Source: JBJHDF01 sp050486405
GTDB taxonomy: Bacteria > Pseudomonadota > Gammaproteobacteria > Pseudomonadales > Cellvibrionaceae
Direction: 5' to 3'
NCBI GenBank assembly: GCA_050486405.1
Contig: JBJHDF010000021.1
Location: 8,730-72,729, forward strand
Length of the DNA stretch: 64,000 bases
Positions 55,081-64,000 of the stretch are shown here, piece after piece. Position numbers and translations under genes: made by a program. Positions within the stretch are counted from its first letter, which is position 1; every line of letters starts with the position of its first letter. Under the pieces are notes generated by a model. It was not told where the DNA came from, made no database searches, and was given only the letters and a program-made list of their open reading frames with translations.

Positions 55081-55761
55081 TCAGAGCAGTCCCCGCTCGG
55101 CAAAAGACACCACCTGGCCGTCGCCCACCACCATATGGTCCAGCACCCGCACCCCCACCAGATCCAGGGCCTGTTGCAGGCGCTCGGTGATGCGCCGGTC
55201 CGCCTGGCTGGGCTCGGCCACACCCGAGGGGTGATTGTGCGCCAGAATGACCGCAGCGGCGTTGTGGGCCAGCGCCCGGCGCACCACCTCCCGGGGGTAG
55301 ACGCTGGCGCCGTCCAGGGTGCCCTGAAACAGCTCCTCATAACCCACCAGCCGGTGCTGGTTGTCGAGAAAGAGCACCGCAAACACCTCACGGGTCAGGT
55401 GCCGCAGCTTGCTGCTCAGGTAGCGGCGCACCAGATCCGGGCTGGTGAGCAGATCGCCCCGGGTCAGTTCCGCCGACAGGTGGCGCTGGGCCATTTCCAG
55501 CACCGCCTGCAATTGAGCGTATTTGGCCGCCCCCAACCCCTTGGCGCGACAGAACTCATCGCGGCCGGCCTCCAGCAGCGGCCGCAGGCCGCCGAAGTCC
55601 TGCAGCAGGTCACGGGCCAGATCCACAGCGGACTTACCGGCGCACCCCACGCGCAGAAAAATGGCGAGCAACTCGGCATCGGACAGGGCCGCGGGACCGC
55701 GGCTGAGCAGTTTCTCCCGGGGCCGTTCCGCCTCGGGCCAATGGGCAATAGACATGATCAC
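55081..55761 (-). CDS. radC: RadC family JAB/MPN+ protein
   Basis: 226 residues. N-terminal helix-hairpin-helix region ('AERPREKLLSRGPAALSDAE') and C-terminal JAMM metal motif 'ILAHNHPSGVAEPSQADRRI' with 'YLSSKLRHLTREVFAVLFLD'. Historically named for DNA repair, but its activity is not established. Divergent from coaBC, a conserved adjacency with rpmBG. Confidence 0.95.
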   Translation of the reverse strand: MIMSIAHWPEAERPREKLLSRGPAALSDAELLAIFLRVGCAGKSAVDLARDLLQDFGGLRPLLEAGRDEFCRAKGLGAAKYAQLQAVLEMAQRHLSAELTRGDLLTSPDLVRRYLSSKLRHLTREVFAVLFLDNQHRLVGYEELFQGTLDGASVYPREVVRRALAHNAAAVILAHNHPSGVAEPSQADRRITERLQQALDLVGVRVLDHMVVGDGQVVSFAERGLL

Positions 55762-55853
55762 CTCCGTGTGATGGCTGGCTTGCTACGATTTACCCCCCAA
55801 AGGATGCTATCTTAACCCTTTAGCCGTCAAGCACTACCAAGACCTTCATACAC

Positions 55854-57059
55854 ATGAGTTCACTGGCCAACAAACAGATACTGCTGGGCGTTACCGGCGG
55901 TATCGCCGCCTACAAGAGCGCCGAACTGATCCGCCGTCTGAGCGAACGCGGCGCCCAGGTGCGGGTGTGCATGACGTCGGCGGCCCGGGAATTCATTACC
56001 CCCCTGACGCTGCAGGCGCTGTCCGGTCACCCGGTGCATACCGACCTGCTGGACCCGGCGGCGGAAGCGGCCATGGGCCATATCGAACTCGCCCGTTGGG
56101 CCGACCTGGTCCTGATCGCCCCGGCCAGTGCCAACTTTATGGCCCGCCTGGCCCAGGGCAAGGGCGACGACCTGCTCACCACCCTCTGTCTGGCCACCGC
56201 CGCACCCGTGGCCCTGGCGCCGGCCATGAACCAGGGCATGTGGCACAACGCCGCCACCCAGGACAACCTCACCCGGCTGCGGCAGCGGGGTGTGCATTGT
56301 TTCGGCCCCGCCGAGGGCAGCCAGGCCTGTGGTGAGACCGGCCCGGGCCGCATGCTGGAACCGGAGCAACTGGCCGACGCCGCACAAAGCCTGTTCCACA
56401 CCGGCGCCCTGGCCGGCAAGCAGGTGGTGATCACCGCCGGCCCCACCCGCGAAGCCCTGGACCCGGTGCGCTATATCAGCAACCACAGCTCCGGCAAGAT
56501 GGGCTACGCCCTGGCGCGGGCGGCAAGCGATGCCGGCGCCAAGGTGACACTGATCAGCGGCCCGGTGGCACTGGCCGCGCCGGAGCGGATCACCACACTG
56601 CCGGTGACCAGCGCCCTGGAGATGTACCAGACGGCCGTGGAGCAGGCACAGAACTGCGATCTGTTTATCGGCGTCGCCGCCGTGGCGGACTACCGCCCGG
56701 CGCAGGTGGCCACCGACAAAATCAAGAAGGACGAGGAACAGCTGACGCTGACACTGGTCCGCAACCCCGACATCATTGCCGCAGTGGCAGCCCTGGAAAA
56801 ACGCCCTTACACTGTGGGCTTCGCCGCTGAAAGCCAGCAACTGCTGGCCCACGCCCGGGAGAAGCTGCAGCGCAAGAAACTCGATCTGATCATCGCCAAC
56901 GATATCAGCAGCGCCGGCACCGGCTTCAACAGCGACGACAACCAGGTCACCGTGCTCGACGCCCGAGGGGAAAGCTCCCTGCCGCGCGCACGCAAGGAAC
57001 AACTGGCACGGGATTTGATTAAGTTAATCGCGCAGCGATTGCAGGAAATGGGGAGCTAA
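55854..57059 (+). CDS. coaBC: Bifunctional PPC decarboxylase/synthase (CoaBC)
   Basis: 401 residues. Coenzyme A synthesis: CoaC flavoprotein domain (1-185; 'LLGVTGGIAAYKSAELIRRL', 'PAMNQGMW') and CoaB domain (190-401; 'ITAGPTREALDPVRYISNHS', 'SGKMGYALA', 'KIKKDEEQLTLTLVRNPDI'). Complete. In related genomes dut lies between coaBC and algC; here only 87 bp separate them. Confidence 0.97.
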   Translation: MSSLANKQILLGVTGGIAAYKSAELIRRLSERGAQVRVCMTSAAREFITPLTLQALSGHPVHTDLLDPAAEAAMGHIELARWADLVLIAPASANFMARLAQGKGDDLLTTLCLATAAPVALAPAMNQGMWHNAATQDNLTRLRQRGVHCFGPAEGSQACGETGPGRMLEPEQLADAAQSLFHTGALAGKQVVITAGPTREALDPVRYISNHSSGKMGYALARAASDAGAKVTLISGPVALAAPERITTLPVTSALEMYQTAVEQAQNCDLFIGVAAVADYRPAQVATDKIKKDEEQLTLTLVRNPDIIAAVAALEKRPYTVGFAAESQQLLAHAREKLQRKKLDLIIANDISSAGTGFNSDDNQVTVLDARGESSLPRARKEQLARDLIKLIAQRLQEMGS

Positions 57060-57146
57060 TCGCGCAGCGATTGCGGGACAGCACCAGCCGCTAGCCCGCA
57101 ACAAACGACTTTCCGACAATAATTACTCTTCGTTAAGGAAGGCACA

Positions 57147-59654
57147 GTGAGCAAGCCAGAAGCAGAAGCCAAAAAACCCGCCAAGCAAAGCAAGGGCGAG
57201 AAACGGGCCGAGGAGGCTGCCAAGCAGAAAGCGGCGGCGCAACAGAAGCGCATGCTGGCGGCGCTGCTCATGGCTCTCTCCCTCAATGGTCTGCTGGCCT
57301 GGTACCTGTACGACAGCATGGTACTGGATGCGCACCGGCAGCGACTGCAGGAAGCCAGCACACAGCAGGCCAACGCCCGGGTCAATGCAGTGGAGCAATA
57401 TGTCCGGGAACTGAACCAGCAACTGCTGCAAACCGCACAGAGACAGGATCTGGCTGAGGCATTGGCATCTGGGGATCCGGAAGAGCTGGACAGACTGGCC
57501 GGCGCCACCGCCAGACGCTTTCCCGGCGGGATGGGCGCTCGCCTGGTACCCGCCGGTCGCGCAGAACTGGATAGGGAGGGCGTCTTACCCGTGCGCTACG
57601 CTGAACTGGACCTGCTGCGTCGCGCCCAACGCCGGGAAGCAACGCCACCGGAAGTGGTTCGCTTGGGTGACGACCAGTTGCTGCACATCGCCACTGCAGT
57701 TCCGCCGGAATCCGAAGAGACAGCCCTTGGCGTCCTGATGGTGACGCTGACGATCGACCATTTGATCAGCACGCTGGACACGCATGAACAACAGCTGGGC
57801 CGCACCGAACTCCTGCAGCAATTTCCCGGCGCCGGCGTCCAAACCCTGCACCAGTCAGGTACCGGCGCCGCCGGCCCGGCCCAGGAACGCCCAGTATCCG
57901 GGAGTTATTGGCGAGTGCGCTTCACCCCTTCAGAAACACTGCAGCACCAGACCCGGGTATTCCCGCAGCAGTGGCTGTTCGTGATCGCCGGCACAACGAT
58001 TTTCAGCCTGGTACTGGCCTGGCTGCTGGGTCGATTTACCACCATGCCGCTGACGCGCAAAAAAGTGGCGCTGGCGCCCATGCTCCCGGCGGAAAAACTG
58101 AAAAAGGCCACCAGCGACGAAGGCGAGCAGATGCCCAGCACCCTTTATCAAAATCGGGATGTGCTGGACATTACTGTAATCGACGAGGACGAGGACATAC
58201 TCGGCGTCCAGCAGTCCACTGGCAAACAGGCAGCGGCCAGTCCGGCGGACAACCGCGAGCCGAACCGTCGCGGAGGCTTCGCGGCACCGGAAGAAATCTT
58301 TCGCGCCTACGATATTCGCGGTTTGGCCGACAGTCAGTTGACGCCCGAACTGGCCTTTCACGTTGGCCGGGCTCTGGGCAGCGAAGCCCGGGACCAGGGG
58401 GAAAACTGCATTGTGGTAGCCCGCGACGGGCGCACCCACAGTCAGGCGTTGTGCGAAAAGCTCATCGATGGTCTTCTCGCCAGTGGCTGCCAGGTTATCG
58501 ACATCGGTGTGGTGCCCACGCCCCTGCTGTATTTCGCCACCCACCACTTAGACGACACCTCCAGCGGCGTTATGGTCACCGCCAGCCACAACCCGGCGCA
58601 ATACAACGGCTTCAAGGTCGTCATCGACGGCGTTACCCTGGCCGACGAGGCTATCGACAACATTCGCCAGCGCATGGCCAATGGTGAATACCACACTGGT
58701 GAAGCCCGCCGGGAGAGCCGCGACATAGTGGCGACCTATATCGACCGCATTCTCTCCGACGTAGCCCTGGCCGGCAGCCTGACTCTGGTTATCGACGCGG
58801 GCAACGCCGTCACCGGGCTGGTAGCGCCACAGCTGTTCGAGGAACTCGGCTGCCAGGTTATTCCGCTGCACTGCGAGCTGGACGGCAGTTTCCCCAACCA
58901 CGATCCGGACCCCACCCAGGAGAAGAACCTGGCCGACCTGGTTGCCAAGGTGCAAGAGACCGGCGCCGATGTCGGCGTGGCCTTCGACGGCGACGGCGAT
59001 CGGCTGGTGGTGGTTACCGCACAGGGCCGCATCATCTGGCCAGACCAGTTGCTGATGCTGTTCGCCAAGGATGTACTGGCGCGCAACCCCGGCGCCGATG
59101 TGCTTTTTGATGTAAAATGCTCCCGCCAGCTCAACCAGTTGATCACCAGTTACGGCGGCCGGCCCATCATGTGGAAAACCGGCCACGCGCACATGAAATC
59201 GAAAATGATCGAGACCGGCGCGCTGATCGGCGGCGAGTACTCCGGCCATATTTTCATCAAGGATCGCTGGTACGGGTTCGACGACGGCATGTACGCCATG
59301 GCACGCCTGCTGGAGGTGATCACGCTGCGGGATCAATCGGTGGACGACGCCTTTGCCGCCTTCCCCATTTTGCCGGCCACGCCGGAACTCAAGATTTCCA
59401 TCAGCGATGGCGAAAAGTTTGCCCTGGTCGAAAAGCTCGTGGAACAGGGAAAGTTTCCCGGCGGCAAAGCCACCACCATTGATGGCCTGCGGGTGGACTT
59501 TGGCAAGGGGTGGGGTCTGGTGCGCGCCTCCAACACCTCGCCCGCGCTGACCCTGCGCTTTGAAGCCGAGGATGAGGAGTCCCTGGCCAAGATACAGGCG
59601 CTGTTCAAGCAGCAATTGCTGCTGCTGGACAGCAGTCTCAACATTGATTTTTAG
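57147..59654 (+). CDS. algC: Phosphomannomutase/phosphoglucomutase with membrane-anchored N-terminal extension
   Basis: 835 residues, nearly twice the core enzyme. N-terminal Lys/Ala-rich cytoplasmic tail, helix 1 (about 35-52), a periplasmic dCache/CHASE-like region with coiled coil (55-270), helix 2 (about 272-292), an acidic linker, then the mutase (about 375-835): phospho-Ser480 in 'TASHNPAQYNGFK', Mg-binding 'DGDGDR' (614-619), sugar loop 'GGEYSGH'. Provides mannose-1-P and glucose-1-P for polysaccharides. Long AlgC forms occur in Pseudomonas; the extension's role is unknown. Confidence 0.95.
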   Translation: MSKPEAEAKKPAKQSKGEKRAEEAAKQKAAAQQKRMLAALLMALSLNGLLAWYLYDSMVLDAHRQRLQEASTQQANARVNAVEQYVRELNQQLLQTAQRQDLAEALASGDPEELDRLAGATARRFPGGMGARLVPAGRAELDREGVLPVRYAELDLLRRAQRREATPPEVVRLGDDQLLHIATAVPPESEETALGVLMVTLTIDHLISTLDTHEQQLGRTELLQQFPGAGVQTLHQSGTGAAGPAQERPVSGSYWRVRFTPSETLQHQTRVFPQQWLFVIAGTTIFSLVLAWLLGRFTTMPLTRKKVALAPMLPAEKLKKATSDEGEQMPSTLYQNRDVLDITVIDEDEDILGVQQSTGKQAAASPADNREPNRRGGFAAPEEIFRAYDIRGLADSQLTPELAFHVGRALGSEARDQGENCIVVARDGRTHSQALCEKLIDGLLASGCQVIDIGVVPTPLLYFATHHLDDTSSGVMVTASHNPAQYNGFKVVIDGVTLADEAIDNIRQRMANGEYHTGEARRESRDIVATYIDRILSDVALAGSLTLVIDAGNAVTGLVAPQLFEELGCQVIPLHCELDGSFPNHDPDPTQEKNLADLVAKVQETGADVGVAFDGDGDRLVVVTAQGRIIWPDQLLMLFAKDVLARNPGADVLFDVKCSRQLNQLITSYGGRPIMWKTGHAHMKSKMIETGALIGGEYSGHIFIKDRWYGFDDGMYAMARLLEVITLRDQSVDDAFAAFPILPATPELKISISDGEKFALVEKLVEQGKFPGGKATTIDGLRVDFGKGWGLVRASNTSPALTLRFEAEDEESLAKIQALFKQQLLLLDSSLNIDF

Positions 59655-59689
59655 CGGTGCCCCGGCACCTCTGCCCAGCGGAAGTGGAT

Positions 59690-60607
59690 ATGTCAATCAG
59701 TCGCGACAAGGCGATGAACATCGCCCAGGTGCTCACCGAGGCACTGCCCTACATTCAGCGTTTCACCGGCCGCACCATGGTCATCAAATTCGGCGGCAAC
59801 GCCATGGTGGATGAACAGCTGCAAAACAGTTTTGCCCGGGATATAGTGTTGATGAAGCTGGTGGGCATGAACCCCATCGTGGTTCACGGCGGCGGCCCCC
59901 AAATCGGCGACCTGCTGAGTAAACTGAACATCAATTCCCATTTCGTCAACGGCATGCGCGTCACCGACAGCGCCACCATGGATGTGGTGGAAATGGTGCT
60001 GGGTGGCACCGTGAACAAACAGATTGTCAGCCTGATCAATGCCAACGGCGGTCACGCCATCGGCATTACCGGCAAGGACGGCCAGTTGATCGAAGCCAGA
60101 AAACTGAAAGTCAGCCACCAGTCGCCGGAAATGCAGGCCCCGGAAATCATCGATATAGGCCATGTGGGCGAAGTGGCTTCGATCAACACCGCGGTCATCG
60201 ATATGCTCACCGGCAGCGATTTCGTTCCCGTCATTGCCCCCATCGGGGTCGGCAGGGACGGCGCGTCCTACAACATCAACGCCGATCTGGTGGCGGGCAA
60301 AATTGCAGAAGTGCTACAGGCGGAGAAGCTGATCCTGCTGACTAACGTGGCGGGACTGCAGGGCAGGCAGGGGGAGGTGCTCACCGGTCTGACCACGACC
60401 CAGGTGGACGAGTTGATCGCCGACGGTACCATCCACGGTGGCATGTTGCCCAAGATAGGCTGCGCGCTGGAGGCCGTGAAGAGTGGCGTCAACAGCGCCC
60501 ACATCATCGACGGCCGTGTGGCGCACGCCGTGTTATTGGAGATATTCACGGACGCCGGGGTCGGCACACTGATCACCAACCAGCGCAAACCCCAGGCGCC
60601 GGCCTAG
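59690..60607 (+). CDS. argB: Acetylglutamate kinase
   Basis: 305 residues from the ATG at 59690 (GGAAG upstream); a GTG at 59657 is less likely. Phosphorylates N-acetylglutamate, second step of arginine synthesis. Motifs 'MVIKFGGNAMVD', 'VVHGGGPQIGDLL', 'GRDGASYNINADLVAG' and 'GGMLPKIGCALEAV'. The N-terminal helix 'AMNIAQVLTEALPYIQRF' is typical of arginine-inhibited hexameric forms. 35 bp after algC, the conserved coaBC-(dut)-algC-argB order. Confidence 0.97.
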   Translation: MSISRDKAMNIAQVLTEALPYIQRFTGRTMVIKFGGNAMVDEQLQNSFARDIVLMKLVGMNPIVVHGGGPQIGDLLSKLNINSHFVNGMRVTDSATMDVVEMVLGGTVNKQIVSLINANGGHAIGITGKDGQLIEARKLKVSHQSPEMQAPEIIDIGHVGEVASINTAVIDMLTGSDFVPVIAPIGVGRDGASYNINADLVAGKIAEVLQAEKLILLTNVAGLQGRQGEVLTGLTTTQVDELIADGTIHGGMLPKIGCALEAVKSGVNSAHIIDGRVAHAVLLEIFTDAGVGTLITNQRKPQAPA

Positions 60608-60786
60608 CCGCCGCCTGCGCACAACAACTGCCGGCATATTGACGCAGCCAACTGCCGAAGTTTTTTCCCTCGCCGTGTTGAAGCCGGCTCCGTATGGGGA
60701 TAGGATAGGTGAGTTGCAAAGAGAGGTAGACACGGAAATCTGCCGGTCAGGATAACAAGAATCAGCCCCGCCTGTGAGCCAGCACC

Positions 60787-61410
60787 ATGAATGATAACAA
60801 CACCAAGGTTTCCCGCCGCCAGCAGATCCTGGAAGCCCTGGCGCAGATGCTGGAAGCCAGCCCCGGCGACCGCATCACCACTGCGGCCCTGGCCAAGGCC
60901 GTGGGCGTATCGGAAGCAGCACTGTACCGCCACTTTCCCAGCAAATCCAAGATGTTCGAAGGCCTGATCGAATTTATCGAGGAAACGGTCTTTACCCGCA
61001 TCAACCGGATTGTCAGTGAAGAGCCCACGGCGCTGCAGCAGTGCGAGAAAATTCTCTTTCTCCTGCTGACTTTTACCGAGCGCAACCCGGGCCTGACAAG
61101 GCTGCTCACCGGCGACGCCCTGACCGGCGAAAACGACCGCTTGCGCAAACGGGTGGCCCAGTTTTTCGAGCGCCTGGAAACCCAGATCAAGCAGATACTG
61201 CGCGAAGCGGAATTGCGGGAGGGGCTGCGTCCCAGTCTGACCCTGACTGCGGCGGCCAACCTGCTGATGGCCACCGCCGAGGGGCGCATTACACAGTTTG
61301 TGCGCAGCGAGTTTCAGCGCCGTCCCACCGAGCACTGGGCAGATCAGTGGCCGGTACTGATCCAGGGCTTTATGCTGCCCCAGCGGCAAATGGCGGAACA
61401 GCCTATTTAA
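60787..61410 (+). CDS. slmA: Nucleoid occlusion factor SlmA
   Basis: 207 residues, TetR fold. N-terminal HTH 'SRRQQILEALAQMLEASPGD' to 'GVSEAALYRHFPSKSKMFEG'; C-terminal dimer domain 'LRKRVAQFFERLETQIKQIL' and 'RPTEHW.DQW', typical of SlmA. Binds chromosomal sites and FtsZ to block division over the nucleoid. 179 bp after argB; nothing else is visible in that gap. Confidence 0.95.
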   Translation: MNDNNTKVSRRQQILEALAQMLEASPGDRITTAALAKAVGVSEAALYRHFPSKSKMFEGLIEFIEETVFTRINRIVSEEPTALQQCEKILFLLLTFTERNPGLTRLLTGDALTGENDRLRKRVAQFFERLETQIKQILREAELREGLRPSLTLTAAANLLMATAEGRITQFVRSEFQRRPTEHWADQWPVLIQGFMLPQRQMAEQPI

Positions 61411-61457
61411 CGGGCTATCACGCAGGCACTTGCAATCGCTGCACCGCCGGGATCACT

Positions 61458-62087
61458 TCACTGCTGGCGCTGGGCCTGCAGCTCTCTGAAACGTTCCATA
61501 TCCGATTCGAATCGCTCCCCAGTACTCTGGTACTCCTGCTCGCGTTGGCGGATATACTCCAGAATGGTCACTTCCTCGCGCTGCAGGCCGGCGATGGTTT
61601 CCAGCGTCGCTTCGGGCACCTCGCGGCCAGCGCGCTCGAAGTTGGCCGCCCGGGACTCGTGTTCCTCGATCAGCGAGCGCACGCCACTGAGGTTACCCTG
61701 CAGCACATTGATACTGAACTGCAATTCCTGCAAAACACGATCCCGGGCCGCTTCAATCTCCGCCACCGAGCCGTAGCGGCGACGCAGCTCGCGATCCCGC
61801 TGGGCCTGCTCCTCCGCCAGGCGGCGCTCTTCCGCCAGGCGGGCGGCCTCCTCCTCGGTGGGCGCCGGCGGCACCACCCGCAGCACCTGACCACTGCGGG
61901 AAAGGATTTCGTAGCCATTAGCCACATACTGGGGTGGTATCTGGTGGCTCATGACCCGCACGCCAGCTTCGTTAACGTAGCGAAACATGGCACCGGGTGG
62001 AATCTCATCATCTTCCGCGACCACCGGGCAGGCCATCAGCAGCCCTCCCAGCAGGCCGGCACAGCACAAGCGCAAACTGACTTTCAT
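61458..62087 (-). CDS. DUF4124-type periplasmic protein with coiled coil
   Basis: 209 residues from the ATG at 62087 (AGGTG upstream). Signal peptide 'LRLCCAGLLGGLLMACPVVA', then a short DUF4124-like segment ('MFRYVNEAGVRVMSHQIPPQ') and a long Glu/Arg/Gln-rich coiled coil (75-209). Probably periplasmic; the Cys in the signal region does not form a clear lipobox. Function unknown. 39 bp downstream of pyrE. Confidence 0.85.
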   Translation of the reverse strand: MKVSLRLCCAGLLGGLLMACPVVAEDDEIPPGAMFRYVNEAGVRVMSHQIPPQYVANGYEILSRSGQVLRVVPPAPTEEEAARLAEERRLAEEQAQRDRELRRRYGSVAEIEAARDRVLQELQFSINVLQGNLSGVRSLIEEHESRAANFERAGREVPEATLETIAGLQREEVTILEYIRQREQEYQSTGERFESDMERFRELQAQRQQ

Positions 62088-62126
62088 GACTTTTTCACCT
62101 TTAACGTCGCTGAACACTGGTTGACC

Positions 62127-62771
62127 TCACTGAATGCCGTAGGTGGCGCGATAGCCTCGCACCGCCTCCACCACGGCACCCTGGTCACCCTGTTCTTCAA
62201 GATAGCCAATAATGTGGTCCAGGGTAATAATACTGACCACCGGTATGCCAAAAGTGTTCTCCAGTTCCTGAATGGCGGACTGTTCACCCTGGCCCCGCTC
62301 CTGTCTGTCCAGCCCCAGCAGCACCGCAGCGGCGCTGGCGCCGGCGGCCTCGATCATGGCCATCACCTCGCGCACTGCCGTCCCCGCAGTAATGACGTCG
62401 TCCACGATTAACACCCGGCCCGCGAGTGGTGCACCCACCAGGCTGCCGCCCTCGCCGTGCTGTTTGGCCTCCTTGCGGTTGAAACAATAGGGCAGATCCC
62501 GCTGCCAGTGATCCGCCAGGGCCACGGCGGTGGCGGCCGCCAGCGGAATACCCTTGTAGGCCGGACCGAAGATCAGGTCAAAGGTCACGCCGGCCTCGCT
62601 GATGGCCCGGGCGTAACAGCGACCCAGGGCCGCCAGAGCCGCACCGGTGTGAAACTGGCCGGCGTTGAAGAAATAGGGACTGATGCGCCCGGATTTGAGG
62701 CGAAACTCCCCGAACCGCAGGGCCCGATGCCTGATGGCCAGTTCGATGAATTCGCGCTGGTAATCTTTCAT
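62127..62771 (-). CDS. pyrE: Orotate phosphoribosyltransferase
   Basis: 214 residues, full length. Makes orotidine 5'-phosphate in pyrimidine synthesis. PRPP loop 'RVLIVDDVITAGTAVREVM'; flexible loop 'YCFNRKEAKQHGEGGSLVGA'; N-terminal 'FRLKSGRISPYFFNAGQF'. Divergent from crc (225 bp apart), an arrangement shared with pseudomonads. Confidence 0.97.
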   Translation of the reverse strand: MKDYQREFIELAIRHRALRFGEFRLKSGRISPYFFNAGQFHTGAALAALGRCYARAISEAGVTFDLIFGPAYKGIPLAAATAVALADHWQRDLPYCFNRKEAKQHGEGGSLVGAPLAGRVLIVDDVITAGTAVREVMAMIEAAGASAAAVLLGLDRQERGQGEQSAIQELENTFGIPVVSIITLDHIIGYLEEQGDQGAVVEAVRGYRATYGIQ

Positions 62772-62996
62772 GGATGCTATCCAGCTGTAATCGGTTGAAG
62801 AAAAACTTGTTGCAAGCGCTAACAGGGTCTATAAAATTGTAGGCGACCGAGGCAGCCACTGACCACAATCAGAAAAAACAATGTGGCCCTGCCGCCGGCG
62901 TTGAGAATCTTATAAAAACAAACAATTAGAGGCGCCTCTGTACCACTCTGATGGCCCGCTCGGGTATCATACACAGTCCGCAATCAAGGGGCTAAC

Positions 62997-63779
62997 ATGC
63001 GAATAATCAGTCTTTGCGTCGACGGCATATTCCAGGCTGCTCAGCGCGGCCTTTTCGACTGGCTGGAAGGCCAGGACGCCGACGTCATCTGCCTGCAGGA
63101 CCTGCGTGCACTGGCCTACGAAGTGGAAGACAAACCGGAGTTTTCGCTCGACGGTTACCTGGCGTATTTCTTTGATTCCGGCACCCCCCACTACAACGGC
63201 GTGGCCATCTACACCCGGCGCCAGCCCAAGGCGCTGATTTTTGGCCTGGGCTTCTCCTCCGGTGTGGATATGGAGGGCCGCTACCTGCAGATCGACTACG
63301 AGCGCCTGAGCGTGGGTTCTCTGCTGGCGCCCAGCGCCAGCTCGGAGATGGAATCCCAGGAGGTGAAGATTCGTTTCTTCGATGATCTGCAGGCCCACCT
63401 GGAAAAGATCACCCGCAAGCGCCGGGAGTATGTTTTCTGTGGCAACTGGGCCATGGCCCACACCCCCAGGGATGTCAGCGACAGCGACGCCTGCCAGCAC
63501 GAGTCGGGCTTTTTGCCCCACGAGCGCCAGTGGCTGAGCCAGCTGTTCAACCAACTCGGCTACGTGGATGCCTTCCGCCAGGCCATCCGCGACCCGGACG
63601 AATACAGTTGGTGGCCCAGCGGCAAGATCGACAAGGGCATCGGCTGGCGCACCGACTTCCAGGTGGCCTCGGCCAGTATCGGCCGCAAGGTGGAGTATGG
63701 CGCGATCTACAAGATCCAGCAGTTCTCCAGCCACCTGCCGGTTATCGTCGATTACGATATCGAGTTGGAAGACGTGTAG
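62997..63779 (+). CDS. crc: Catabolite repression control protein Crc
   Basis: 260 residues with an exonuclease III-like (EEP) fold. It matches Pseudomonas Crc at 'GLFDWLEGQDADVICLQD', 'KRREYVFCGNWAMAH', 'EYSWWPSGK' and 'SSHLPVIVDYD'. The active-site Asn/Asp/His set of true nucleases is partly lost ('SLCVDGI', 'CGNWAMAH'). Crc strengthens Hfq binding to A-rich target mRNAs to repress secondary carbon use. Its 3' end overlaps rph by 28 bp. Confidence 0.93.
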   Translation: MRIISLCVDGIFQAAQRGLFDWLEGQDADVICLQDLRALAYEVEDKPEFSLDGYLAYFFDSGTPHYNGVAIYTRRQPKALIFGLGFSSGVDMEGRYLQIDYERLSVGSLLAPSASSEMESQEVKIRFFDDLQAHLEKITRKRREYVFCGNWAMAHTPRDVSDSDACQHESGFLPHERQWLSQLFNQLGYVDAFRQAIRDPDEYSWWPSGKIDKGIGWRTDFQVASASIGRKVEYGAIYKIQQFSSHLPVIVDYDIELEDV

Positions 63780-64000
63780 GCCAGAACGTCTTTTTGCAGT
63801 TGGTGCAGCCGGGCGATACCCTGCTTGGCCAAACCCAGCATGGCGGAAAACTCGGCTTCACTGAAGGGTGCTTTTTCGGCGGTACCCTGAATTTCGATGA
63901 TGCCACCATCGTCGGCCATGACCAGATTCATATCAGTATCGGCATGGGCGTCTTCCGGATAATCCAGATCCAGCACTGGCTCACCCTGATAGATCCCCAC
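63752..64000 (-). CDS. rph: Ribonuclease PH, C-terminal part (5' end beyond window)
   Basis: 82 residues of the C-terminus are visible and the frame is open at the window edge. 'YQGEPVLDLDYPEDAHADTD' and 'MNLVMADDGGIIEIQGTAEK' are the RNase PH conserved end (phosphate/metal site Asp residues). The enzyme trims tRNA 3' ends phosphorolytically. Convergent with crc, overlapping it by 28 bp. Confidence 0.96.
   Translation of the reverse strand: MGIYQGEPVLDLDYPEDAHADTDMNLVMADDGGIIEIQGTAEKAPFSEAEFSAMLGLAKQGIARLHQLQKDVLAYTSSNSIS

Overview
This 64-kb window looks like chromosome from a free-living gammaproteobacterium of the Cellvibrio/Saccharophagus/Microbulbifer type (order Cellvibrionales). That placement is an inference. 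It rests on Pseudomonas-like conserved gene orders (hemCDXY next to algR-algZ and argH; fau-6S RNA-zapA-ygfB-pepP-ubiH-ubiI; coaBC-algC-argB-slmA; pyrE beside crc and rph), on class I CyaA, and on secreted glycoside hydrolases with Ser/Gly-rich linkers.

Layout. 1-7.7 kb: haem operon hemC-hemD-hemX-hemY (minus), the LytTR two-component pair algR/algZ, argH and a GST. 7.8-14.1 kb: a sulfur cassette. A sigma-54 activator without a sensor domain and a novel membrane-anchored protein lie on the minus strand. Divergent to them are a SulP transporter, a Blh-type persulfide dioxygenase and two YeeE/YedE half-transporters. The intergenic region carries a sigma-54-like promoter and a repeated 10-bp operator. 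14.2-24 kb: pps, a hybrid sensor kinase 7 bp upstream of cyaA, rpiA, ilvA. 24-33 kb: a 47-codon small gene, fau, 6S RNA, zapA, a ZapB-like gene, ygfB, pepP, ubiH, ubiI, a cold-shock gene with a long leader, a DUF3301 gene, a methyltransferase and an outer-membrane barrel. 33-35.9 kb: a YadGH-type ABC exporter, a small unknown gene behind a MerR-type promoter, and a DGPF/YCII gene behind an ECF42-type promoter.

36-46.5 kb is the most accessory part: a membrane-embedded AraC regulator and two very large secreted beta-1,3-glucan (laminarin) enzymes. One is a GH81 with FN3 and putative CBM56-like modules. The other is a GH16 joined through three repeated modules and Ser/Gly linkers to a C-terminal di-haem oxidoreductase. 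47-50.4 kb: a nitrate-type ABC importer, nrtABC. 50.6-53.7 kb: a DesK/DesR-type two-component system and an ECF42 sigma factor. 53.8-64 kb: housekeeping genes (quinone reductase, rpmG, rpmB, radC, coaBC, algC, argB, slmA, a DUF4124 protein, pyrE, crc, partial rph).

Working together: the AraC regulator and the GH81/GH16 pair form a small laminarin locus, and the haem domain points to redox chemistry at the polysaccharide. The sulfur cassette should oxidise persulfide and export the resulting sulfite or sulfate. The ECF42 factor probably drives the DGPF gene 17 kb away. Two copies of a hairpin-forming intergenic repeat, at 13.0 and 50.5 kb, differ by a compensatory base-pair change.
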